The notes beneath the pieces were generated by a model that was given only the letters and a program-made list of their open reading frames with translations, was not told the DNA's origin and ran no database searches. A stretch of 57,946 nt of DNA. It comes from Citreicella sp. C3M06 (GTDB taxonomy: Bacteria; Pseudomonadota; Alphaproteobacteria; Rhodobacterales; Rhodobacteraceae). The translations under genes and the position numbers were made by a program. This document shows positions 9,626-19,021 of the stretch, piece by piece (within the stretch, counting starts at the first letter, position 1; each line of letters opens with the position of its first letter). Where the stretch lies: assembly GCF_018860705.1 (NCBI RefSeq), contig NZ_JAHKQA010000097.1:1-57946 (forward strand). Reading direction: 5' to 3'.

Positions 9626-11292
9626 GGATTCTGTTCTACAACTGGGTCGATTATCTCGACGACGAGCGGCGCGGCGGCGGCGTGTCGATCTACCAGAAGA
9701 ACGTGATCCATGCGTTGAACGGCGAAGGCGCGACCGACTGCCTGTTCCTGTCTTCGGGGATTTCCTATGACATCCTGTCGGATGTGCCACGCTGGGAGGC
9801 GATGAAGCACGGCCCCGCCGAAGATCGCGCCCTGCGCTACGAGATCGTCAATTCCGGCGTGCTCGCCCCCGGCCATCATTCCTATGGCGATCCGCGTCAG
9901 GTCGAAGACCCGGCCACCGAGGCGGCGTTTTTCGATTTCCTGCGCGCCAAGGGCCCGTTCGACGTGGTGCATTTCAACAATCTCGAAGGCATCCCCGCCG
10001 GGGTGCTGAGGCTCAAGGAACATTTCCCCGACACAAGGGTGATCCTGTCGCTGCACAATTATTTCCCGGTCTGCCCGCAGGTGAACCTGTGGTATCAGGA
10101 AGCGGAAAACTGTCTCGATTACGATCAGGGGCGCAAATGCGTGAGCTGCCTGCCCTACCAGCATGACCAGCGGGTGATCCGGCTGGCCAATGGCGTGGCG
10201 TTCAACCTGAAAAAGGCCGGCATCCGCCCCGGCTCGCGCCTGTTCGATCGCGGCTTCGGCCCGGCGATGCGGGTGGCCAACCGCGTGGTGCGGTTCTGGT
10301 CGCGGCGCATCCGCCGCTCGCGCCCGGCCTCGATGGCAGCGCAGGTGAGCGTGCAGCGCAGCCCCGGTCAGGTGCTGGAAAAGCTCGAGGCGCGCAACCT
10401 CAAGTTCGTCAAGCGCCGCCGCGACATGGCGACGCTGATCAACACCCATTGCGACAGCGTGCTGTGCGTGTCGCACCGCGTCGGCGAGGTGGCCGCCCGT
10501 TACGGCATCGCGCCCGAACTGCTGGAGACCAGCTATATCGGCACCCGCCACGCCGAGAAATTCGCTCAGACCAGCCCCGCCCAGACCCTGCTGGGCGAAG
10601 ACGGCACGCTGACCATGGCGTTTCTGGGCTACATGCGCCGCGACAAGGGCTTTTACTTCCTGCTCGAGGCGCTCGAAGAGATGCCGATCGAGCTGGCCGA
10701 GCGGGTGCGCCTTGTCATCGCCTCGCGCCGCGGCGATCACGAGACGATGGAGCGCGTGGTGGCGCTGTCCGAACGCTTTGCCTCGGTGCAATATGCCGAC
10801 GGTTATTCGCACGATCAGCTCGACGCGCTGCTCGAGGGCGTCGGTGTCGGGGTGATCCCGGTCTTGTGGGAAGACAACCTGCCGCAGGTCGCCATCGAGA
10901 TGCACGCCCGCCACATCCCGCTGCTGACCTCGGATCTGGGCGGCGCGCAGGAGTTGGGCAACAGCCCCGAGATGCGCTTTACCTCTGGCGACATCGACGA
11001 TTTCCACGCCCGCGTGCAGGCGATGCTCGACGGCGAGATCGACCTGTCGGACTACTGGTCGCGGGCGCTGGCGCCCTATTCGATGGAAAACCATCTGGCC
11101 GAGCTGCATCAGGTCTATGCCGCGCCGGTGCGTCCCATCGGGCTGATGCCCTCGGCCCCCGACGCCGACCCCGAGATCGGCGCGGAATTGCGCGCAAGCG
11201 TTGCCCCGGCAGACGAGGACGTACCCGTCGGCGCCTACCAGATCGAGCCGGGCGAGATCGAAGATACCGTCGGCGACCCCGAGGAACGATAA
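9622..11292 (+). CDS. GT4 family glycosyltransferase
   Basis: The 556-residue protein has a GT-B fold signature. The N-terminal domain opens MRILFYNWVDYLDDERRGGG, with the RRGGGVSIY loop expected of an acceptor-binding GT4 domain, and includes DVVHFNNLEGIP and VILSLHNYFPVCPQ. The C-terminal domain shows LTMAFLGYMRRDKGFYFLLE and then ADGYSHDQLDALLEGVGVGV with PQVAIEMHARHIPLLTSD in place of the usual E-x7-E donor region. The internal HNYFPVCPQ plus a C-x2-C block (KCVSCLPYQ) is often seen in GT4 enzymes of capsule clusters. The donor sugar cannot be told. It is translationally coupled to the upstream sulfotransferase. The last 60 residues are acidic and unstructured. Confidence 0.85.
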   Translation: MRILFYNWVDYLDDERRGGGVSIYQKNVIHALNGEGATDCLFLSSGISYDILSDVPRWEAMKHGPAEDRALRYEIVNSGVLAPGHHSYGDPRQVEDPATEAAFFDFLRAKGPFDVVHFNNLEGIPAGVLRLKEHFPDTRVILSLHNYFPVCPQVNLWYQEAENCLDYDQGRKCVSCLPYQHDQRVIRLANGVAFNLKKAGIRPGSRLFDRGFGPAMRVANRVVRFWSRRIRRSRPASMAAQVSVQRSPGQVLEKLEARNLKFVKRRRDMATLINTHCDSVLCVSHRVGEVAARYGIAPELLETSYIGTRHAEKFAQTSPAQTLLGEDGTLTMAFLGYMRRDKGFYFLLEALEEMPIELAERVRLVIASRRGDHETMERVVALSERFASVQYADGYSHDQLDALLEGVGVGVIPVLWEDNLPQVAIEMHARHIPLLTSDLGGAQELGNSPEMRFTSGDIDDFHARVQAMLDGEIDLSDYWSRALAPYSMENHLAELHQVYAAPVRPIGLMPSAPDADPEIGAELRASVAPADEDVPVGAYQIEPGEIEDTVGDPEER

Positions 11293-11308
11293 GAGCTGGA
11301 ATTTTTCT

Positions 11309-11330
11309 CGAATGCACGAATGTGCATTCG
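11309..11330. repeat. perfect inverted repeat downstream of the GT4 gene
   Basis: The halves cgaatgcac and gtgcattcg form a perfect 9-bp stem with a four-base loop. No T-run follows on either strand (TTTTT precedes it on the plus strand), so it is not a standard intrinsic terminator. It lies between convergent genes and may slow polymerase or protect mRNA ends. Confidence 0.5.
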
Positions 11331-11446
11331 GGAACTTTGCCCGGCACCCTGTGCTTACCCGATAGCCTGTGCCTTGTGCATATGTTTCGATCAGACAGTC
11401 GTGCCAGCCGCGGAGGCAGTCAGGCGTCGCCGCCAAGGCTAGAGGC

Positions 11447-12025
11447 TCATGTCGCGTAGCCGCCAAGGCTACGACGCGCCGCCCGCAGTCCCGCCTCGGG
11501 CGGCGTCACCAAAAGGCGCAGATCGTGCAGAGTCAGGCTGGTGCGCGGCCGCGGCAGACGCAGAACCAGCGTGTGCCACGCCTCGTCCCCGGCCAGCGGC
11601 TGGCCAGCGTCCACATCGTGCAAAAGGCTGACCACCCGCCGCCCGGCGGGCAGGCGCAGCGGCTCGGCAAGGTCGGTATCCAACGTGACATCGCCGCGCC
11701 CCGAGCGCAGGAACACCGGCACCTCGCGGGCCTCGGCGCTTTCGACATCGGCTACCAGCCCCAACACGCTGCCGGGCGCAAGGCTGCCCGCCCCCAGCAC
11801 TATGTTCAGAACCCACCAACCGGGCTTTCCGCTGATCGCGGCGTCGATCGCAAGCAACATGCCGGGCTGCGAGGTCACCTCGCCTTCGACCGTTCCCTCT
11901 ACTGCATCCCAGCTGAGATAGACATCCTTCGACAGCGGCGCGTCTTGGGTCAGCGGGCCGGAAAACCCGGCCTCGCGCAGCCCAGCAAGGCTTTGCGCCA
12001 ACGTATCGCTCAGGGCGTGTGCCAT
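11447..12025 (-). CDS. hypothetical protein, possible beta-sandwich
   Basis: I do not recognise this 192-residue protein. The ATG at 12025 has an AAGGGAGA Shine-Dalgarno sequence; the frame continues a further 17 codons upstream without one. The product is acidic and rich in Leu, Val and Gly, with alternating beta-type stretches such as WWVLNIVLGAGSLAPG and AWHTLVLRLPRPRTSLTLHD. This resembles a jelly-roll carbohydrate-binding or laminin-G-like domain, but the match is only in general texture. There is no signal peptide or membrane segment. It is read leftward 75 bases after the three-domain glycosyltransferase, probably in the same transcript, so a role in the same glycan pathway is likely. 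Confidence 0.6.
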   Translation of the reverse strand: MAHALSDTLAQSLAGLREAGFSGPLTQDAPLSKDVYLSWDAVEGTVEGEVTSQPGMLLAIDAAISGKPGWWVLNIVLGAGSLAPGSVLGLVADVESAEAREVPVFLRSGRGDVTLDTDLAEPLRLPAGRRVVSLLHDVDAGQPLAGDEAWHTLVLRLPRPRTSLTLHDLRLLVTPPEAGLRAARRSLGGYAT

Positions 12026-12100
12026 GACGGGTCTCCCTTTGGTCTGTGCGTTGCTCCGGACTGCCACGCAGCGCAAGGCTTGTCCAGATCGGCCCCCGCG

Positions 12101-15100
12101 TCAGAGCGCCGACACCTCCCGCAGGATTTCATCGACGATGCGCACCCGCTCGGCCCGGATCGCCTGCGTATCGGCAAAACGCGCCTGCAACCGGCGCGCG
12201 GTGTCCAGCCAGGCCTCGGCCACCGCAAGATCTGGCTCGAAGCTGCGGATCTGCTCGGCTGCGGCATCGGCGCTTAGCCCGAAGCTGTTGAGCATGACCG
12301 CCTCAGGCACCAACTGGTGAATGGCATGGCTGGGCGCGGCGTAATAGGTTGGCATACCGCCGACGACGAACGCGTCGAAGATCTTTTCCGAGATATACTG
12401 CTTTTGATGGGTATTTTCGTAGCTCGACAGCACCCGCACCCGCGCATCCAGCTTGGCCAGCTTGTCGAGATGCCAGTCGGGCAGGTCCTGCCGCCGGGCC
12501 TCGCTGTGCCAGCCCTTGCCCTCGATGTATACGCCGGGCATCTGCGCCATCTTCGCCGCCACGTCCGAGCGATAGCTCGACAGGCCCCAGACCTCCTGCT
12601 CGGGGAAGGCGAGCGCGTATTTATCGCCCTCGCGCTTTTCCGCAACAAAGGCGGCGGGCACCGGGGCGCTGCGCCAGCGGGCCAGCAAATCCTGCGGAGT
12701 CAGCTTGAGATTGCGCGCGATCAGCGTGGTGTAGCGCGTCAGAAGATCGTCCGAGGTCAGCAGGAAATAGGGGATGCGCTCAAAATCGAAGATGGCCGAA
12801 TTAGCATGGTTCAGGAAGGTATAGGGCAGCTGCGTGTCGCCGCAGGAGGCGCTGCGCGCGGTGTCGGTGAACCCGCCCGACCAGAGAGAATCCCACAGCG
12901 GTTCCTCGGAGATCACCATGACTTTGGTGTCGGGGCTGGCCTTGATCGCCTGTTCGAATTCCTCGGCCTTTTCGCGCAGATCGAGGTTGAAACCGGTCAT
13001 GATGACATCGGCCTGCGCCGGGTCGTCGACCACGTGGATGCGGCCACGGGCGGTGGCCTGAAACGACGGATAGCTCAGCGGGGTGCGGTTGGAATGGCGC
13101 CCCAGAAAGGCGATGCGCAGCCCTTGCGAGTCCGTGACCGCAGGCGCCGCCAGTGCCGTGGGCGCCGCGTGCATGACGTAATCCAGAACAGCGCGATAAT
13201 GGGCCAGCGCCGGATGCCCCTCGGGCAGCACATCCTGCGCCAGCGTCAGCATCTGACCCAGCGGCGAGTTGTCGTCGCGGTAAAGCGGCAGCAGCGCGGA
13301 GCCTGTCGTCAGCAGCTCGGCGGCGCACACGCGCAGCAGGCTCAGCGCGTCGGGCTGGCCAAGCTGCGGCAACAGGCGCATGCGCTCGACCAGCAGCTCG
13401 CGCAGCATTGGCGTGCCGGCATTGTCGGGGCGCGGCCCGCCATGGCTCGGGTCCAGTGCCGGCGCGCCCGCTTGCCGGCCCTGCCCCAGTTCCAGCATCA
13501 GCTTTTGCACATCGTAGACAAAGCTTTGCGGCCCATACAGCAGCCAGATCTGCGCGCAGGCGCGCTGCATGGCGCGCAGCCGTTCGGGATCGGCGGCGAT
13601 CTGTTCAAGCCGGGCGGGCAGCGCCGCGATGGCCTCGGCGGTTTCCTCGCAGAAGACCACCGCCGCCTGCCACAGCGCAGGATCCCCCGGCGGCGCGTAG
13701 GTATCGGCCATCACCACCGGGATTGCCCCGGCGCCAAGGCTTTCCCACAGCCGGATCGAATTGGGCCCCGACCCCGACGGGCACAGCGAGAACACGCTTT
13801 GCGCCAGCGAAATGCGGAACTGTTCGGAATTGGACTTGTCGACCAGATCGTCGGCGTTGCCCTTGCGCGCGCCGGGGCGGATCTGATGTTCGTAGACCAC
13901 CTTGTTGTAATGCCAGTCGTCGCGCCCGATGATCAGCCCGCGCGGGTGCTCACGCAGCAGCTCGAGGATATGGCGGCGCGCTTCGGTCAGGTAATACTGG
14001 TTCGATTTCGCCCCGATGAACGAGAACAAATAGGGGCGCACCGCGATCTCGACCTGTTCGGACGCTTCGGGTATCTGCACAGGAAACAGCGGGAAAGGCC
14101 GGATGTCGAGCGATCCTCCCCCCCAAAGGGCCAGATCCTCATGGGTGGCATGGGTCCAGAACACATGGGAAATCCCGGCCTGTTCAAACAGGTCCAGAAA
14201 TTCCTTCATCTTGATGTGCTGGCAGACCGTGACCAGCACGGTATCCTGCGGCAGCCGATCGCAGAAATCGTGGAATTGCGCCAAATGCACGTTGGCATCC
14301 GATGCCTTGGTCTGGATCTTGTCGATCAGGTTGGCCCAGGGGTAGGCGATATAGGTCACGCCCTCGGGTACCGTGCCGGCGGCGCGCACCTGATGGAATG
14401 CCTGCTGTTCGGTGATCGCGGGAAACTGCCAGTCGCGGTCATAGGCCAGAATGCCGTTCTCGAAGCTGATGCAGGTGTCCGGCGATGCCTCTGGCACCGG
14501 CAGGGTGCCGGTATAGACAGTCTTTTCCTGCCCGGCGTTGCCTGTCAGCGCAAAGCGCGACGCATCTCCGAACACCTTGCCCAGATTGTGCTGCAACATG
14601 CCGTTGCGGCCCTCGTCGATCACCGTCAGCTGGCCGTCGCCATAGCCGATCCTGAACATCCGGCGGCACAGGTCGGCGCCGGGGGCGGCCAGCGCCTCGA
14701 GCGCGGCGCGCCGGTCGGCTTCGGGCAGGATGCTGTTGATCTCGGCCATGTACGCGTCGCGCTGGCTGGCCGAAAGCTGGCCTTCGGTGATGCGGAAGGC
14801 GGCCAGCGTCATCTTGGTCTGGACCAGCGATGCCTTGCCCGCCATCAACCGCCACAGGTTCCAGTCGCCCGCAAGGCGCATGGGGGCCACGGTTTGCTCG
14901 GGCTTGACCGACGCCCAGAGCCATTTGCGAAAGAACGTGCCTTCCTGTTGCAGGAAGTTCCAGTGCTTGCCCTCGCACAGCCCAGCCCTGAGCGCATCGC
15001 GCGTGATCGGGTTGTCGAAACCCGACACCGGCATGTTGTTGCGAAAGATCGAGGTCGCCCCGCCCACCCACGACACCTGCTGCTGGCTGAACTGCATGCC

Positions 15101-15463
15101 CACCGCGTCGATGAAGGCAAAGGCGCCCTGCATGAACAAATCGTCGCCGTTGATCCAGCTCATGAAGCCGTCCATCGGGATGCGCATGGCGGCAAAGCCC
15201 TTGCACAGACCGTCGTACATGCCGCGGTCGGGCTGCGAGGCGAAGCTGAATTCGATGCCCCGGCACTGTCGGGGAAAGCTCTTGCCGGCGACATGGCGCT
15301 GCCACCACGCCAGCCGCTCCAGCGTGCCGTCATCCGATCCGGCATCCTGTACATGGTAGCGGATGAAGAAATCCCCGGCCTGAGTCACGACGCTCTGGAT
15401 CGTGCGGTCGATGGTATCCGCGCAATTCAGGCAAGGGGTCGTGATGTAGATCGTCTTTGACAT
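12101..15463 (-). CDS. three-domain glycosyltransferase: GT2, exostosin-like, GT10-like
   Basis: This 1,120-residue protein seems to join three transferase domains. Residues 1-260 are GT2: ITTPCLNCADTIDRTIQSVV, DAGSDDGT at 40-47 and WINGDDLF at 103-110 with the metal-binding DD. Residues about 460-650 resemble exostosin (GT47): PYLFSFIGAKSNQYYLTEAR, then SLCPSGSGPNSIRLWESLGA with GAIPVVMAD. Residues 782-1120 resemble a GT10 alpha-1,3-fucosyltransferase: the diagnostic SSYENTHQKQYISEKIFDAF block lies at about 1012-1031, followed by VGGMPTYY. GDP-L-fucose is made by gmd and fcl in the same window, which supports a fucosyl-transfer step. No membrane segment is present. Domain boundaries are by eye, and the middle domain is the least certain. 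Confidence 0.8.
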   Translation of the reverse strand: MSKTIYITTPCLNCADTIDRTIQSVVTQAGDFFIRYHVQDAGSDDGTLERLAWWQRHVAGKSFPRQCRGIEFSFASQPDRGMYDGLCKGFAAMRIPMDGFMSWINGDDLFMQGAFAFIDAVGMQFSQQQVSWVGGATSIFRNNMPVSGFDNPITRDALRAGLCEGKHWNFLQQEGTFFRKWLWASVKPEQTVAPMRLAGDWNLWRLMAGKASLVQTKMTLAAFRITEGQLSASQRDAYMAEINSILPEADRRAALEALAAPGADLCRRMFRIGYGDGQLTVIDEGRNGMLQHNLGKVFGDASRFALTGNAGQEKTVYTGTLPVPEASPDTCISFENGILAYDRDWQFPAITEQQAFHQVRAAGTVPEGVTYIAYPWANLIDKIQTKASDANVHLAQFHDFCDRLPQDTVLVTVCQHIKMKEFLDLFEQAGISHVFWTHATHEDLALWGGGSLDIRPFPLFPVQIPEASEQVEIAVRPYLFSFIGAKSNQYYLTEARRHILELLREHPRGLIIGRDDWHYNKVVYEHQIRPGARKGNADDLVDKSNSEQFRISLAQSVFSLCPSGSGPNSIRLWESLGAGAIPVVMADTYAPPGDPALWQAAVVFCEETAEAIAALPARLEQIAADPERLRAMQRACAQIWLLYGPQSFVYDVQKLMLELGQGRQAGAPALDPSHGGPRPDNAGTPMLRELLVERMRLLPQLGQPDALSLLRVCAAELLTTGSALLPLYRDDNSPLGQMLTLAQDVLPEGHPALAHYRAVLDYVMHAAPTALAAPAVTDSQGLRIAFLGRHSNRTPLSYPSFQATARGRIHVVDDPAQADVIMTGFNLDLREKAEEFEQAIKASPDTKVMVISEEPLWDSLWSGGFTDTARSASCGDTQLPYTFLNHANSAIFDFERIPYFLLTSDDLLTRYTTLIARNLKLTPQDLLARWRSAPVPAAFVAEKREGDKYALAFPEQEVWGLSSYRSDVAAKMAQMPGVYIEGKGWHSEARRQDLPDWHLDKLAKLDARVRVLSSYENTHQKQYISEKIFDAFVVGGMPTYYAAPSHAIHQLVPEAVMLNSFGLSADAAAEQIRSFEPDLAVAEAWLDTARRLQARFADTQAIRAERVRIVDEILREVSAL

Positions 15464-15593
15464 GGGGTCGTTCCTGAAATGTCAGTCGGCGGGGCGTGAC
15501 GGACCTATCCATGCCGCGCACTCGCAGCAATGGCCCTGAACCGTGGGCTGTGCTGATCATAGGGTGCGCCGCGGGTCATGCGCGAGTTTCCTT

Positions 15594-15615
15594 CCGGCCC
15601 GCGCCTGCGGGCCGG
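15594..15615. terminator. strong stem-loop after manC (no U-run)
   Basis: A perfect 9-bp GC stem (ccggcccgc / gcgggccgg) with loop gcct starts 12 bases after the manC stop codon in the leftward direction. No T-run follows in either direction, so it is either a factor-assisted terminator or an mRNA-stabilising hairpin separating manC from the three-domain glycosyltransferase gene. Confidence 0.5.
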
Positions 15616-15626
15616 AGAACGGTGCC

Positions 15627-17060
15627 TCAGCTGCGGGCGTAGATGTCTTCGTAGCGGATGATGTCGTCTTCGCCCAGATAGCTGCCAGTCTGCACTTCGA
15701 TCAGCACCATTGGCACCTTGCCCGGGTTTTCCATCCGGTGCACCGCGCCCAGCGGGATGTAGACCGACTGGTTTTCCGTCACCAGCTTCACCTCGTCATC
15801 GATGGTCACCTTGGCGGTGCCCTCGACCACGATCCAGTGTTCCGAGCGGTGGTGGTGCGATTGCAGCGACAGCGCCGCGCCGGGGGTCACGTGGATGCAT
15901 TTCACCTGAAAGCGCCCGCCGATCACAAGGCTTTCGTACCAGCCCCAGGGCCGGTAATCGCGCGGCAGCTGTACCGCCTGGCTTGCGCCCTTGGCCTTGA
16001 GCGCGGTGACCGCATCCTTGACCTTTTGCGCCTGAGACTTGTGGGCCACCAGCACCGCGTCGGGCATGGCGATGGCGACGATATCGTCAAGACCGATGCC
16101 CACCAGTTCCAGCGAGGGCACTTCGGAGCGCAGCAGCGTATCGGTGCAATCGATGGCGGTGGCGTGCTCGGAACACACGTTGCCCGCATCGTCGGGGCCG
16201 CTTTCCATCCACACCGCGTCCCAGCCACCCAGATCCGACCAGTCGCCCGCATAGGGCATCACCGCCAGATTGGTGGATTTCTCCATGATGGCGTAGTCGA
16301 TCGAGATGTCGTCGGCCTCGGCCCAGGGGCCCGGCGCAAGGCGGGTAAAGCCCAGATCCTCCTGCGCCTCGTCCAGCGCCTTTTCGACGGCGGTGACCAA
16401 TGCGGGCGCATGGGCGCGGTAGGCATCGACGGCGGTTTGCGCGGTAAACAGGAAGATCCCGGCGTTCCACAGGAAATTGCCCGCCGCCAGCATGTCGGCG
16501 GCGCGCGCCGCATCGGGCTTTTCGACAAAGCGCGCAAGGGTTTGCGGCGCGCTCGCCTTGGGGTCGGCCCCGGCGGCCATTTCAAGGTAGCCATAGCCGG
16601 TTTCGGGGCGGTTGGGCGCGATGCCGAAGGTCACCAGATCGCCCGCCTGTGCGCGCGGCACGGCGGCCTGAACGGCGCTGCGAAAACCGCTCGCGTCGGG
16701 AATGACGTGATCCGAGGGCGCCACCAGCATCAGCGCCTTGGGGTCCTTGCGCGACAGCCACAGCGCCGCAGCAAGGATGGCGGGGGCGGTGTTGCGCCCT
16801 TCGGGTTCGATCAGAATGCCCGAGGGGGCCTGTTCGATCTGCGCCAGCTGCTCGGTGACGATAAAGCGGAAAGGCTCTCCGGTCAGCACCATGGGCGCGG
16901 CAAAGCCATCCGCCGACAGGCGCCGGGCCGAGGCCTGGAACAGGCTGTCATCGCCCATCAGCTTAGCGAACTGCTTGGGATAGGATTTGCGCGAAAGCGG
17001 CCAGAGCCGTGTGCCGGATCCGCCGCAAAGGAGGATGGGGTGGATCGTCATTGTGGTCAT
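15627..17060 (-). CDS. manC: mannose-1-phosphate guanylyltransferase / mannose-6-phosphate isomerase
   Basis: This 477-residue protein has the size and layout of bifunctional ManC/AlgA/CpsB. The N-terminal nucleotidyltransferase starts with LLCGGSGTRLWPLSRKSYPK, the pyrophosphorylase signature, and contains FVEKPD and GNFLWNAGIF. The C-terminal cupin isomerase contains RFQVKCIHVTPGAALSLQSH followed by HHRSEHWIVV with metal-binding His and Glu. It would convert fructose-6-phosphate to mannose-6-phosphate and mannose-1-phosphate plus GTP to GDP-mannose, feeding gmd and fcl. The ATG at 17060 has GAAGAGG upstream and overlaps the stop of the SGNH hydrolase gene as ATGA; upstream extension is only open frame. 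It belongs to a leftward fcl, SGNH hydrolase, manC operon. Confidence 0.95.
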   Translation of the reverse strand: MTTMTIHPILLCGGSGTRLWPLSRKSYPKQFAKLMGDDSLFQASARRLSADGFAAPMVLTGEPFRFIVTEQLAQIEQAPSGILIEPEGRNTAPAILAAALWLSRKDPKALMLVAPSDHVIPDASGFRSAVQAAVPRAQAGDLVTFGIAPNRPETGYGYLEMAAGADPKASAPQTLARFVEKPDAARAADMLAAGNFLWNAGIFLFTAQTAVDAYRAHAPALVTAVEKALDEAQEDLGFTRLAPGPWAEADDISIDYAIMEKSTNLAVMPYAGDWSDLGGWDAVWMESGPDDAGNVCSEHATAIDCTDTLLRSEVPSLELVGIGLDDIVAIAMPDAVLVAHKSQAQKVKDAVTALKAKGASQAVQLPRDYRPWGWYESLVIGGRFQVKCIHVTPGAALSLQSHHHRSEHWIVVEGTAKVTIDDEVKLVTENQSVYIPLGAVHRMENPGKVPMVLIEVQTGSYLGEDDIIRYEDIYARS

Positions 17061-18049
17061 CTTGTACGCCTCTTCATACCAATGGGATCGTTCCAGTTGG
17101 TCTCGTAGAAAATATGACTGATGGTGCCGCGTCTCGGCTCGAAACTCTTCACGCCCTTGGCCAAGGGCGTCTCGGGAATCGCCTTGCCCTGCACCACCGT
17201 GACTTCGTCGGTGATCTTCGCCGAAATCAACCGGCCGCCCATGCGCTGATAGTAGCAATGCTGGTCGAAACAGTTGATGATCTGCCCGTCACCGTTCATC
17301 CGCAGATCCATGTAGCCGGTCCGTGGCCCCATGCCGATAAGGGCCCCGACCACCTTCACCGGCGCGGGAAGCTTCAGGCGAACGCTCTCGCGAGCCTCGA
17401 GCTGCAGCACCTGGGTTTCGAAGCCATTGCGTTCAAAATCGGCAATGACGCCGCCATCGTAATCGAGATCGGAAAAATGAAACGCATCGTAATAGAGCGT
17501 CCGCGCCGCCAACCCGTAGCCGGACGTGCCTGACCGCAGCATCCGGCCGATCAGGTCTTCGAGCGCATCGGCATAGATCTTGCGGCCCGTGTCATTGGGA
17601 TGCACGTTATCGCGCAGCGTGTCCGGCACCAAGTCGATGCCGACATTGGGAATGCCGCAACGGCCGAGGATCTCCGCATGGATTCCCGGCATCCAGTCAA
17701 TCGCCGGATCGATGTTCTCCTGCGGCAGGTCGAGAAATCCGCACCGGATGTTGCGCTCCGCGCAGATCCCGACGATGAAGTTCACCGTCTGCGTGTGGTC
17801 GTTGCGGATCCAGTCGGTCGGGGGACGCAGCCGATAGACTGGGGTCACCAGCTCGAAGACCGCCATGTCCGGCGCGTAGCGTTCAAGCATCAGCGGGATC
17901 AGGTAGCGCCCCATCCCCGGCTGAAGACCACCGATGGCGATCTTCTGAAGGGTCATGTCCGGATGCGACGCGGCGTGGTCTCTGTGCCAGAACTCTACGT
18001 ATCCGGGGGTATCCCCGGTGACGCTGAAACCGAAGACGAGGGTCTTCAT
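17057..18049 (-). CDS. SGNH/GDSL-like hydrolase family protein
   Basis: The 330-residue product opens MKTLVFGFSVTGDTPGYVEF, where GFSVTGD resembles the block I nucleophile region of SGNH hydrolases (G-x-S). Near residue 150, DNVHPNDTGRKIYADALEDL supplies the block V pattern D-x-x-H-x-N-D expected for the catalytic Asp and His. The C-terminal 130 residues form a separate domain that I do not recognise. SGNH proteins in polysaccharide clusters usually add or remove O-acetyl groups. The gene is six bases after fcl and overlaps manC, so it sits firmly within the GDP-fucose operon. There is no signal peptide, so it probably acts in the cytoplasm on a precursor or on the growing chain. Confidence 0.65.
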   Translation of the reverse strand: MKTLVFGFSVTGDTPGYVEFWHRDHAASHPDMTLQKIAIGGLQPGMGRYLIPLMLERYAPDMAVFELVTPVYRLRPPTDWIRNDHTQTVNFIVGICAERNIRCGFLDLPQENIDPAIDWMPGIHAEILGRCGIPNVGIDLVPDTLRDNVHPNDTGRKIYADALEDLIGRMLRSGTSGYGLAARTLYYDAFHFSDLDYDGGVIADFERNGFETQVLQLEARESVRLKLPAPVKVVGALIGMGPRTGYMDLRMNGDGQIINCFDQHCYYQRMGGRLISAKITDEVTVVQGKAIPETPLAKGVKSFEPRRGTISHIFYETNWNDPIGMKRRTR

Positions 18050-18055
18050 GCGCGA

Positions 18056-19021
18056 TCAGCCCCTCACGTCTTTCGCGGCTAGGAACCATTCGTAGGTCTC
18101 GGCCACGCCGCGCTCCAGCGGCACACCGGCCTTCCAGCCCATATCCGCAAGGCGGCTGACATCCATCAGCTTCTTCATGGTGCCGTCGGGCTTGCTAGGG
18201 TCGTTGGAGATCTTGCCGGTATAGCCGGTCACCTTCGCCACCAGCTTTGCCAGATCGAGGATGGAGATGTCGCTGCCAGTGCCGACGTTGATATGGCTCA
18301 GCATCGGCTCGGTGTTGGCCTCGTAGGTCGCCTTGTCGAGATCGAGCACAAAGAGCGAGGCCTCGGCCATGTCATCGACATGCAGGAATTCGCGCATCGG
18401 CTTGCCCGAGCCCCAGATCACCACCTCGGGGGTGCCCGCCTGCGCCGCCTCGTGGAAACGGCGGATCAGGGCGGGCAGCACGTGGCTGTTCTCCGGGTGG
18501 AAATTGTCGCCGGGACCATAGAGGTTGGTCGGCATCACCGAGCGGTAATCGACGCCGTACTGGCGGTTGTAGCTTTCGCACAGCTTGATGCCCGCGATCT
18601 TGGCAACGGCATAGGGTTCGTTGGTGGGCTCGAGCGTGCCGGTCAGCAGCGCATCTTCGCTCATCGGCTGGGGCACCGCCTTGGGATAGATGCACGAGCT
18701 GCCCAGTTGCAGCAGGCGCTTGACGCCCGCATCGAACGCCTGATGGATGACGTTGCATTCGATCATCAGATTTTCATAGATGAATTCCGCCGGATAGGTG
18801 TTGTTGGCATGAATGCCCCCCACCTTGGCCGCGGCAAGGATCACCACGTCGGGCTTTTCGGCCTGCATGAAATCACGCACCGCCGCCTGGCTGGTCAGGT
18901 CAAGCTCGGCATGAGTGCGGGTGATCATCGCCAGATCTTCGCCCGCAGCCTTGCGTGCTTCGAGACGGCGAAGAATGGCCCCGCCCACCATGCCGCGATG
19001 GCCTGCAATGTAGATTTTCAC
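18056..19021 (-). CDS. fcl: GDP-L-fucose synthase
   Basis: This 321-residue short-chain dehydrogenase starts [20 protein letters not shown], the NADPH-binding GxxGxxG of Fcl/WcaG. It contains [20 protein letters not shown] and [20 protein letters not shown], both signatures of GDP-4-keto-6-deoxymannose 3,5-epimerase/4-reductase, and the catalytic Y-x3-K as [10 protein letters not shown]. It would complete GDP-L-fucose synthesis after Gmd. I chose the GTG at 19021 because GGAGA lies six bases upstream; an ATG six codons earlier has no Shine-Dalgarno sequence. It is the first gene of a leftward operon with the SGNH hydrolase and manC; gmd is 8.7 kb away on the same strand. Confidence 0.95.
   Translation of the reverse strand: MKIYIAGHRGMVGGAILRRLEARKAAGEDLAMITRTHAELDLTSQAAVRDFMQAEKPDVVILAAAKVGGIHANNTYPAEFIYENLMIECNVIHQAFDAGVKRLLQLGSSCIYPKAVPQPMSEDALLTGTLEPTNEPYAVAKIAGIKLCESYNRQYGVDYRSVMPTNLYGPGDNFHPENSHVLPALIRRFHEAAQAGTPEVVIWGSGKPMREFLHVDDMAEASLFVLDLDKATYEANTEPMLSHINVGTGSDISILDLAKLVAKVTGYTGKISNDPSKPDGTMKKLMDVSRLADMGWKAGVPLERGVAETYEWFLAAKDVRG

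Noticed and set aside
9319-11466. Minus-strand frame of 715 codons opposite the sulfotransferase and GT4 genes.
   Set aside because: Antisense artefact of GC-rich third positions; no ribosome site and no recognisable domain.
12317-15460. Plus-strand frame of 1,047 codons opposite the three-domain glycosyltransferase.
   Set aside because: High-GC antisense frame with Arg/Gln/His-rich product and no motif, whereas the opposite strand encodes clear transferase motifs.
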